Shown here piece after piece: positions 57,383 through 64,000 of a stretch of 64,000 nt of DNA. A program made the position numbers and the translations under genes. The notes below the pieces were generated by a model. It worked only from the letters and a program-made list of their open reading frames with translations, ran no database searches and had not been told where the DNA came from. Numbering within the stretch: position 1 is the stretch's first letter; each line of letters opens with the position of its first letter. The stretch spans positions 211,047 through 275,046 of the forward strand of contig NZ_QZWZ01000004.1 of the NCBI RefSeq assembly GCF_003601975.1. The letters are read 5' to 3'. The stretch comes from Mesorhizobium waimense (GTDB lineage: Bacteria > Pseudomonadota > Alphaproteobacteria > Rhizobiales > Rhizobiaceae).

Positions 57383-57892
57383 ATGAGCGACAATTTCTAC
57401 AACGTACTGTTTCTTTGCAACGCCAATTCGGCGCGATCGATCATGGGGGAAGCCATCCTCAACCGGATCGGCGCCGGCAAGTTCAAGGCCTTCTCCGCCG
57501 GTTCGCAGCCGAAAGGCACGGTAAATCCTTATGCGCTGCAACTGCTGGAAAGCCTCAACTACGATACGAGTTTTGCCCGCTCGAAAGGCTGGGACGAATT
57601 TGCAGCGCCTGACGCACCGGAAATGAACTTTGTCTTCACGGTATGCGACAACACCGCGAACGAGACCTGCCCTATCTGGCCCGGCCACCCTATGACGGCG
57701 CTCTGGGCTATACCAGACCCGGCCAAGGCGGCGGGGACCGACGCCGAGATGCACCTTGCCTTCGCCGATGCCTATCGCATGCTGAACAACCGCATCTCGC
57801 TGTTCACCAACCTGCCTGTGGACGCGCTCGACCATCTGACGCTGCAAAACCATCTGGACGAGATCGGCCGCGACCAGGCGAAGCCGAACTAA
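57383..57892 (+). CDS. arsC: arsenate reductase, LMW-phosphatase type
   Basis: A 169-residue protein with the PTP-loop CNANSAR (Cys12 to Arg18), further Cys88 and Cys96 (VCDNTANETCPIWPGHP), and WAIPDPAKA with the catalytic Asp. This is the thioredoxin-coupled arsenate reductase group. No arsenite pump or ArsR is adjacent. GGGAGG precedes the ATG. Confidence 0.92.
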   Translation: MSDNFYNVLFLCNANSARSIMGEAILNRIGAGKFKAFSAGSQPKGTVNPYALQLLESLNYDTSFARSKGWDEFAAPDAPEMNFVFTVCDNTANETCPIWPGHPMTALWAIPDPAKAAGTDAEMHLAFADAYRMLNNRISLFTNLPVDALDHLTLQNHLDEIGRDQAKPN

Positions 57893-57981
57893 ACTAGGCC
57901 TGACCCGGTTGCGGCCATCGCGATCCTATCGGGATGGCCGCAGGCGCAAGCAGGGCTGGCGAACAATGGCGGCGAGGCGAT

Positions 57982-58434
57982 TCATGGACCGTCGTCGCCA
58001 TCTCCGAGCACCTCGATCACGGCGCGCTCGATTCGCGACGCCTCCGTCACCAGCCAGTCGGCCATGGCCGGCCAGTTGTCCTCGGCGAAGCAGTTCACGC
58101 GCCACAGCGAATTGATGCCGAGGCCGTCGCAACTCTGTTCCGGCCTGAGCTTCAGCCTGTCTTCGATCGCCGGCTGGAACGGCTTCAACCGCGACCAGGC
58201 TTCCGTAGCACCGAACTTCTCATTGCGACCGAAGAAAACGCCGACATGGTTCTGCGCCGGCGCGACATACATGGAAAGGACCAGTGCGAAGTCCGGCAGC
58301 CCGCGCTGCCAGAACCAGGGCCCGCGCCGAGCCAGCCTGGCCCTTTCTTCCGGATGCCGTTCCGCAAACAGCGCCCAGAAGCCGCGATGCCGGAATTCCG
58401 AACCGCGGCGGGCGCCAAAATCGAATTCGCTCAT
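57982..58434 (-). CDS. uncharacterised protein (possibly DUF4268-like)
   Basis: A 150-residue protein beginning MSEFDFGARRGSEFRHRGFW. It has ALVLSMYVAPAQNHVGVFFG and a C-terminal NWPAMADWLVTEASRIERAV. The spacing of Trp and Glu-Asn residues resembles DUF4268, a small domain linked to nuclease-like proteins, but I am not sure. No catalytic motif seen. Alone between arsC and the TonB receptor. Confidence 0.6.
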   Translation of the reverse strand: MSEFDFGARRGSEFRHRGFWALFAERHPEERARLARRGPWFWQRGLPDFALVLSMYVAPAQNHVGVFFGRNEKFGATEAWSRLKPFQPAIEDRLKLRPEQSCDGLGINSLWRVNCFAEDNWPAMADWLVTEASRIERAVIEVLGDGDDGP

Positions 58435-58542
58435 GGTTGGTTCGATGCTCGTTGCAGCCTTGGATAGCCGAGGCTGCCTTACATCACACCATCATGCTGA
58501 CATGCAACGATCACGCCCGGCCATCGCCTGGGCGCACGGAAC

Positions 58543-60726
58543 CTACCAGCGATACTTCAGCGACGCCGTCATGTTGCGGCCCTGGCCGAGATAGCAATAG
58601 CCTTCGTTGCACACCGTCGCACGGTCATCGGCGATGTTGCGCACGGCAAAGGCCGCGGTGACGCCGTCATACTTCTTGTCGATGGCGCCAAAATCATAGG
58701 ACGCGGAGGCATCGAGATAAATGGCCGCATCATTCTTGCTGGTGTTGGCGGTGTCCGTATAGGTCTCGCTGAGGAACCGCACCCCGGCCCCCACCGACAG
58801 CCCCGAAACGGTCGAGCTCTGATCAAATGTGTAGTTCGCCCAGAGGGTCGCCACATGCTCGGGCGTGACGGCCGGCGCATTGCCGACACTGTCGCCTGCT
58901 GTGATTTCGGCATGGTTGTAGGTATAGGCAGCGATCACATCCAGCCCGTCCATGACGGCGGCGCGGGCCTCCAGCTCCAGACCATTGCTGGTCACCTCGC
59001 CCAGCGAACGGTATGTCCCCAGATTGGCGTTGACGACGACCGGCTTGTTCTTCTCAACAAGATGATAGGCGACCGCCGAGAGCAGCATATCGGTTTCCGG
59101 CGGCTGGTACTTGACGCCGAGTTCGAACTGCTCGCCCTCCTGGGGCTTGAGGATGCCGCCCGACACCGACTGGTTGGTGATCGGCTCGAACGAGGTCGCA
59201 TAGCTGGCGAAAGGCGCGACGCCGTTGTCGAACAGATAGAGGGCGCCGGCCTGCACGCTGAAAGCGTCCTTCTTCACATCCTCGGAGCCGTCGCTCAGAA
59301 GCTGAACGCGCGTCTGCTCGACCCAGGTCTGACGGCCGCCAAGCGTGAAGCGCCATTTGTCCATTTCGATCTGGTCCAGCACATAGAGGCCGGTCTGCCG
59401 CAGATCCGCGTCGGACTGCGTGAAAGTGTAATCCGGGGTCGGGCCGGAGACACCATAGGTAGGATTTGCGATATCGAAATCGTAGGCCGGGTTGGTGACG
59501 AGATCCAATCCGTAGCCGAAGGAAGACGTCACGTTGGTGTAGTCGAGACCGAACAGCACCGTGTGCGCCAGCGGCCCGGTGTCGAACTTGGCCTCGAGCT
59601 GGTTGTCGGCCTGGAAGACGTTCATCTCGTCGCGGATCGAACTCGCGCCGCGATGGGCGACCGTGCCGGTCCAGCTGTAGATGCTGAGATAGCGCGACTG
59701 CAGGTCCAGATGCGAATAGCGCAGGTTCTGGCGCAACGTGATGCCGCCGTCGAACTCGTGCTCGAACCTGTAGCCGATCTGCTGCTGCCGCACCTTCTGA
59801 TAGTCATAGTCCGGATCGCTGGAGCGCAGCTGGAGAATCTTTCCCGACGGGTCCTTCACGGCTCCGACGTCGGTGTCGGTCTCGTCGGCCTGCACCAGCC
59901 CGTAGATCGTGAACGACGTGGCGGCATCCGGAGCCCAGGTAAGCGAAGGCTGCAGGAAATAACGGTCGTCGGCGATGTCGAAATTGGTTTCGCCGTTCCG
60001 CGCCAGACCGACGACCCGGTACAGAAAATCGTTGCTGCCCTCCTGAACCGGGCCGCTGGCATCGAATGCCGCCTGCGCCCTGTCCTGCGTCCCGTAGAGT
60101 AGTTCTACCTCGCGGATCTTCTCTTCGGTGGGAAGTTTCGACACCTTGTTGATGATGCCGGCCGGCGTGCCGGCGCCGTAGAGGACCGATACCGGCCCCT
60201 TGATCACCTCGACACGTTCGAGCGAATAGGGGTCGGTGCGGAAGGTGCCGTAGTTCATGTATGGCTGGCGCAGGCCGTCCTTGTAGTCGCCGATCGTCGT
60301 CGTGCTGTAGCCGCGGATGTAGATCTGGTCAAAACGCGGATCGAAGCCATAGGCGCCGGTCGTCACGCCGGCCGAGTAGCGGACCGCTTCGATGATGTCC
60401 TGTGCGCCACGCTGTTCCATCTCCTTGCGTGTCACCACCGAGACGGAGCGCGGCGTCTCGATCAGCGGCGTGTCCGTCTTGGTCGCGCCGGAGCTGCGCT
60501 TGGCCACGACCGTCTTGCTGTCCTCCTGGGAATCGCTTTGGGCGGCTTTGTCGCTCACCTTGATCTGCTCCAGCACCGTCGTGCCGTCCGATGCGGGAGC
60601 GCCGCTTTCCTGTGCCGCTGCATGACCTGCATAAAGCAGCGTCGACAGGCAGGTCGTTGCAATCAGCCTTCTCCGGTAAAGGACTCCGCCACGTCCAGCC
60701 ACGTCGCCACCACGATGAAATGCCAT
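58543..60726 (-). CDS. TonB-dependent siderophore receptor
   Basis: A 727-residue outer-membrane protein. It has a signal peptide (LIATTCLSTLLYAGHAAAQ), TonB box and plug domain with RSVSVVTRKEMEQRGAQDII and VIKGPVSVLYGAGTPAGIIN, and a 22-strand barrel ending ASLKYRW with terminal aromatic. Sequence features follow the FhuA/FoxA-type ferric-siderophore receptors. ATG at 60726 is preferred over GTG at 60741. Two iron-box matches lie in its upstream region. No siderophore synthesis or ABC importer gene is in view. Confidence 0.93.
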   Translation of the reverse strand: MAFHRGGDVAGRGGVLYRRRLIATTCLSTLLYAGHAAAQESGAPASDGTTVLEQIKVSDKAAQSDSQEDSKTVVAKRSSGATKTDTPLIETPRSVSVVTRKEMEQRGAQDIIEAVRYSAGVTTGAYGFDPRFDQIYIRGYSTTTIGDYKDGLRQPYMNYGTFRTDPYSLERVEVIKGPVSVLYGAGTPAGIINKVSKLPTEEKIREVELLYGTQDRAQAAFDASGPVQEGSNDFLYRVVGLARNGETNFDIADDRYFLQPSLTWAPDAATSFTIYGLVQADETDTDVGAVKDPSGKILQLRSSDPDYDYQKVRQQQIGYRFEHEFDGGITLRQNLRYSHLDLQSRYLSIYSWTGTVAHRGASSIRDEMNVFQADNQLEAKFDTGPLAHTVLFGLDYTNVTSSFGYGLDLVTNPAYDFDIANPTYGVSGPTPDYTFTQSDADLRQTGLYVLDQIEMDKWRFTLGGRQTWVEQTRVQLLSDGSEDVKKDAFSVQAGALYLFDNGVAPFASYATSFEPITNQSVSGGILKPQEGEQFELGVKYQPPETDMLLSAVAYHLVEKNKPVVVNANLGTYRSLGEVTSNGLELEARAAVMDGLDVIAAYTYNHAEITAGDSVGNAPAVTPEHVATLWANYTFDQSSTVSGLSVGAGVRFLSETYTDTANTSKNDAAIYLDASASYDFGAIDKKYDGVTAAFAVRNIADDRATVCNEGYCYLGQGRNMTASLKYRW

Positions 60727-60786
60727 CTCGATATGCCCCACTGCTTTGGCCGCCGCGGGCGGCGGTCACCGGCGCCTGCGAATTGT

Positions 60787-60801
60787 TGACTTCTCGAGTC
60801 A
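60787..60801 (-). promoter_or_regulatory. RirA-type iron-responsive operator 1
   Basis: TGA-N9-TCA inside the larger palindrome TTGACT-N5-AGTCAA, 61-75 bp before the receptor start. It fits the IRO box consensus of rhizobial RirA. Confidence 0.7.
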
Positions 60802-60811
60802 AGTTCAATGT

Positions 60812-60826
60812 TGACTAGAATAGTCA
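60812..60826 (-). promoter_or_regulatory. RirA-type iron-responsive operator 2
   Basis: Second TGA-N9-TCA (within TTGACTAGAATAGTCATG), 25 bp from the first centre to centre. Two sites give room for cooperative repression. Confidence 0.65.
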
Positions 60827-61152
60827 TGTTTCTTAGTCAATCGGTTATAAGGCATTGGGAAGGAAAAACGCGCTCCAGATGCGAGGCAACGAAGGATGCC
60901 GGAAATGGGCACCGGGGAGCCGCGTTGCGAACCCATGGCATCGACCGCCCCGCCAAGGTGGGCGCCGAGTTCCAAACGGCATCGGCGACCCGCGCGGTAG
61001 CCTCGCGACGGTTCAGCTTAGCGAAGCCAAACCAATAGAAATCCAAAAGAGGGGGCACTCAGGCCCCAGCTGGCCGTCTCCCACGCAGCCGCTTGCGTTG
61101 CCGCCGCGAGAAGCGGGCTGGAGCGGGCTCTGGAGCGTTGAGACGGGTTCGA
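60827..61152. other. gap with no convincing gene
   Basis: GC-rich stretch between the iron boxes and the serine-rich ORF. Open frames are present on both strands but none has a ribosome site plus family-like sequence. No hairpin with U-tract seen. Confidence 0.4.
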
Positions 61153-61479
61153 TCAGTTCGAGTTCGAATTGGAATTCGAGTTGCTGGACGAGCTCGTCGA
61201 GGTGCTGGTGCTGGTCGACGTGCTGCCGTTTGTACTTCTGTCGCGGTCGCGATCCCTGTCACTGCTGCAAGAGCCGCCGGAGCAGCTCCTCGACGTCGAT
61301 TTCGACGAGCTGGACGATTTCGAAGTCGATACGGATTTCGTGCCGACAAGGACGATATCGCCCTCGCCCGCGAAGCGATCTGCCGGCGCTTGCGGTGAAA
61401 CCGGCGCTGCTTGCGCCGTCAATGCCATGCGCGTCGATGCACCAAGCGCTGCCGATGCGAATTGCCAAAGACCTGCCAT
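61153..61479 (-). CDS. low-complexity serine/asparagine-tailed ORF, uncertain
   Basis: A 108-codon frame starting MAGLWQFASAALGASTRMAL, a possible signal peptide, followed by GEGDIVLVGTKSVSTSK and a tail of alternating Ser/Thr/Asn/Gly with DRDRDRDR and SNSNSNSNSN. GGAAGG lies a little upstream. An alternative start is 61572. The tail arises from simple trinucleotide-like repeats, so the opposite strand also stays open, and the coding strand is not certain. Confidence 0.4.
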   Translation of the reverse strand: MAGLWQFASAALGASTRMALTAQAAPVSPQAPADRFAGEGDIVLVGTKSVSTSKSSSSSKSTSRSCSGGSCSSDRDRDRDRSTNGSTSTSTSTSTSSSSNSNSNSNSN

Positions 61480-61816
61480 CGCGCATGCACCTTCCAAAGT
61501 CCAGGCACCAGCTGTGGCGGCTGGTGAACATGGAATTTGAACCCGTGCAGCGGCTACTTTGAAGTAGGGCATTGGAGCTAAGCCCAGAGATGCGCCCGGC
61601 AGAATTCGCCGAGATCTAGGCTTGGCTCTATCGCCGGGATAGCCCCTTCCTGCGAGCCTGCGGGCTCCGGCGCGACAGCGCGTTTCGAATGCTCGGCAGA
61701 CTATTCTGCGCGGGCCGCGCGCGATGGCAATCGCCTCAAGCCTAAGTGCCGGCAAATGCGGGACGAAGCCAAACGCCGAGGCTCTCCACAGAAAGGGTCG
61801 CGGAAGCGGACCGGTC
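61480..61816. other. gap between the serine-rich ORF and gapR
   Basis: About 340 bp of GC-rich sequence; could hold the 5' part of the ORF if 61572 is its start. No other feature recognised. Confidence 0.4.
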
Positions 61817-62077
61817 TCAGACCATGCCGAGAGCGGCCTTGTAGAGGTCGAGGATGCTTTCCTCTTCCTGTCGCTCGGCCTGATCCTTTTTCCGAAGCCG
61901 GATGATCGAGCGCATCGCCTTGGTATCGAAGCCGGTGCCCTTGGCCTCGGCGAACACTTCCTTGATGTCGTCGGAAATCGTCTTCTTTTCTTCCTCGAGC
62001 CGCTCGATACGCTCGATGAAGGCGCGTAGCTGGCCGGCGGCAACAGTCTGGCTGGTCTCGGTGATATCGTCGGCCAT
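61817..62077 (-). CDS. gapR: GapR-like nucleoid protein (DUF2312)
   Basis: An 86-residue protein: [20 protein letters not shown], then [20 protein letters not shown] and [20 protein letters not shown]. This is DUF2312, the family of Caulobacter GapR, which binds overtwisted AT-rich DNA ahead of forks and RNA polymerase. GGAGAAAAAG precedes the ATG. Confidence 0.94.
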   Translation of the reverse strand: MADDITETSQTVAAGQLRAFIERIERLEEEKKTISDDIKEVFAEAKGTGFDTKAMRSIIRLRKKDQAERQEEESILDLYKAALGMV

Positions 62078-62345
62078 CTTTTTCTCCACGTCTTTTCTGC
62101 GCCGCGATCAGGCGATTCTCGCCGCGGCAAATTCGAGCGAGTTCGATGCCCGAGCGGGCGGCACGGGTCAAGCCGTTATCGGTGCGACACGAAGGGTTGC
62201 CGCCAGCCCAAGACCTTCTTCAGAATTCGCTCCGGCGAGTCAGATGGCGTGGTTGTCGAGAACCGGAGCGCAGCGGACATTTGAGTCACCGGAAACGCAC
62301 AAAACCGCGTCAGGTGACCGCCGGAGTAGAATTATGGAGAAGGTC

Positions 62346-64000
62346 TCAGCCGAAGGCGATCAACAGATCCTTGGCATCGATTTGGTCGCCGGCCTTGACC
62401 AGCACCTCGACAACGGTGCCGTCGCGCTCGGCATGCAGCGCCGTTTCCATCTTCATCGCCTCTATGGAGAGCAGCACGTCGCCGGCCTTGACCGCCTGGC
62501 CGGCGGCAACGGCAAGCGCGGAGACGACGCCCGGCATCGGCGCGCCGACATGCGCCTCGTTGCCCGGCTCGGCCTTGCGCCGTGCCTTGGCGGCGGAGGC
62601 GCCATGCGCCCTGTCCGGCACCTTCACGCGGCGTGGCTGGCCGTTGAGCTCGAAGAACACGGTGACCATGCCCTTCTCGTCGACATCGCCGATCGCCAGG
62701 CAGCGCACCACCAGCGTCTTGCCCTTTTCGATGTCGACGAAGATCTCGTCTTCCGATTTCATGCCGTAGAAATAGGTCGGCGTCGGCAACACGCTGACCG
62801 GCCCATAGATCTCCTGCGTGGCGGCGAAGTCGGAGAACACCTTCGGATACATCAACCACGAGGCGAATTCGTACTCGCTGAGCTTGCGCTCGAGCTTCTG
62901 CTCGATCTCCTTGCGGCTGGCCTTGAGATCGGCTGGCTTGAGCAGCGAGCCCGGCCGCGTCATGATTGGCTTGTCGCCCTTCAGCGCCTTCTTCTGCAGC
63001 TTCTCAGGCCAGCCGCCGGGCGACTGGCCGAGATCGCCGCGCAGCATCGACACCACGGAGTCCGGGAAGGCGATGTCCTTGTTCGGGTTCTCGACATCGG
63101 CGACGGTCAGGTCCTGGCTCACCATCATCAGCGCCATGTCGCCGACGACCTTGGACGACGGCGTCACCTTGACGATGTCGCCGAACATCAGATTGACGTC
63201 GTGATAGGTCTGCGCCACCTCGTGCCAGCGCGTTTCGAGACCGAGCGAGCGCGCCTGCTCCTTGAGGTTGGTGAACTGCCCGCCCGGCATCTCGTGCAGA
63301 TAGACTTCCGAGGCCGGTCCTTTGAGGTCGCTCTCGAACGCGGCATACTGGTTGCGCACCGCTTCCCAGTAGAACGAGATGTGGCGGATCCATTGCGGGT
63401 CGAGGCCGGGGTCGCGCTCGGTGCCTTTGAGCGCCTCGACGATCGAGCCGAGACACGGTTGCGAAGTGTTGCCCGAGAAGGAGTCCATCGCTGCGTCGAT
63501 GGCGTCGACACCGCTCTCCACCGCCGCCAGCACCGTGGCCGCCGACAGGCCCGACGTGTCATGCGTGTGGAAATGGATCGGCAGGTCGGTCTCCTCACGC
63601 AGCGCCTTGAACAGCACGCGCGCCGCACTCGGCTTCAGCAGCCCGGCCATATCCTTGACCGCGATGATATGGGCGCCCGCGGCCTGCAATTCCTTCGCCA
63701 GCCCGACATAATATTTGAGGTCGTATTTGGCCCGCGCCGGATCGAGTATGTCGCCGGTATAGCACATCGCCGCTTCGATCAGCTTGCCTTCGGCGCCGAC
63801 CGCGTCCATGGCGACGCGCATGTTCTCCACCCAGTTCAGGCAGTCGAAGACGCGGAACAGATCGACGCCGCCGCTAGCCGCTTGGCGGACGAAATGCTGC
63901 ACGACATTGTCGGGATAGTTGGTGTAGCCGACGCCGTTGGCGCCGCGCAGGAGCATTTGCAGCAAGAGGTTGGGCGCCGCCTCGCGCACCAGCGACAGCC
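62346..64000 (-). CDS. pyc: pyruvate carboxylase, C-terminal part (runs off the right edge)
   Basis: 551 codons are visible of the C-terminal half. The carboxyltransferase domain (LLRGANGVGYTNYPDN, VKDMAGLLKP, HTHDTSGLSAATVLAAVESG) is followed by the allosteric linker and a biotin domain with SIEAMKMET, whose Lys carries biotin. It converts pyruvate to oxaloacetate. The biotin carboxylase part lies beyond the window. The last base is a partial codon. Confidence 0.97.
   Translation of the reverse strand, partial: LSLVREAAPNLLLQMLLRGANGVGYTNYPDNVVQHFVRQAASGGVDLFRVFDCLNWVENMRVAMDAVGAEGKLIEAAMCYTGDILDPARAKYDLKYYVGLAKELQAAGAHIIAVKDMAGLLKPSAARVLFKALREETDLPIHFHTHDTSGLSAATVLAAVESGVDAIDAAMDSFSGNTSQPCLGSIVEALKGTERDPGLDPQWIRHISFYWEAVRNQYAAFESDLKGPASEVYLHEMPGGQFTNLKEQARSLGLETRWHEVAQTYHDVNLMFGDIVKVTPSSKVVGDMALMMVSQDLTVADVENPNKDIAFPDSVVSMLRGDLGQSPGGWPEKLQKKALKGDKPIMTRPGSLLKPADLKASRKEIEQKLERKLSEYEFASWLMYPKVFSDFAATQEIYGPVSVLPTPTYFYGMKSEDEIFVDIEKGKTLVVRCLAIGDVDEKGMVTVFFELNGQPRRVKVPDRAHGASAAKARRKAEPGNEAHVGAPMPGVVSALAVAAGQAVKAGDVLLSIEAMKMETALHAERDGTVVEVLVKAGDQIDAKDLLIAFG

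Noticed and set aside
57911..57950. Terminator after arsC
   Set aside because: TGCGGCCATC/GATGGCCGCA forms a good stem but no T-run follows on either strand.
60837..61058. Small leftward ORF upstream of the iron boxes
   Set aside because: No ribosome site, no recognisable family, and it overlaps the likely regulatory region.

Overview
This window is chromosomal DNA from an alphaproteobacterium of the Rhizobiales (Hyphomicrobiales), most likely Mesorhizobium or a close relative. That is an inference from several things seen together: high GC; the gene order ruvC-ruvA-ruvB .. ybgC-tolQ-tolR-tolA-tolB-pal-cpoB-tilS-ftsH .. glmM; a serC leader RNA before serC-serA; 6S RNA next to the 5-formyltetrahydrofolate cyclo-ligase gene; RcdA and GapR homologues; CtrA-type TTAA-N7-TTAA sites; a RirA-type iron box (TGA-N9-TCA); and an intergenic palindrome family common in mesorhizobia. 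No rRNA, tRNA, CRISPR, transposase or phage gene was seen.

Layout. 1-1168: the end of a homocysteine S-methyltransferase-like gene and a ccdAB toxin-antitoxin pair. 1189-7440: a leftward metabolic block (serC, serA, purA, then a proline/alanine-rich membrane protein). 7591-9598: two Omp25/31-like outer-membrane barrel genes, each behind a cluster of three TTAA boxes. 9855-22985: cell-envelope block (glmM, ftsH, tilS, cpoB, pal, tolB, tolA, tolR, tolQ, ybgC), interrupted by a rightward gene for a secreted protein built of tandem 60-residue repeats. 23038-28236: a GH5 glycosidase, a Tat-exported phosphoesterase, ruvBAC, and rcdA. 28237-28750: a long gap with two CtrA boxes and a good candidate for an unannotated small RNA.

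28751-46981: a mixed housekeeping stretch: transporters, an Lrp-type regulator with a divergent DMT exporter, thiamin phosphate synthase-like, Sel1-repeat protein, efp, suhB, a MotA/MotB-like stator pair outside any flagellar cluster, M32 carboxypeptidase, an ABC exporter, rpmE, a TetR/NmrA/DUF1772 cassette, and yebC. 47206-49403: a small ArsR-controlled SRPBCC/VOC cassette. 49453-52660: TerC, ymdB, a DUF3592 gene lying between two copies of the 3' end of the cyclo-ligase gene, the cyclo-ligase itself, and 6S RNA. 52807-57892: MoxR ATPase, VWA protein, MBL-fold protein, msrB, and arsenate reductase. 58543-64000: a TonB-dependent siderophore receptor with two iron boxes, a serine-rich low-complexity ORF, gapR, and the 3' part of pyc.

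The main theme beyond housekeeping is cell-cycle control. CtrA-type boxes precede both outer-membrane protein genes, rcdA, and a putative ~100-nt terminator-ended RNA carrying an anti-Shine-Dalgarno stretch; a near-match lies before tolQ.
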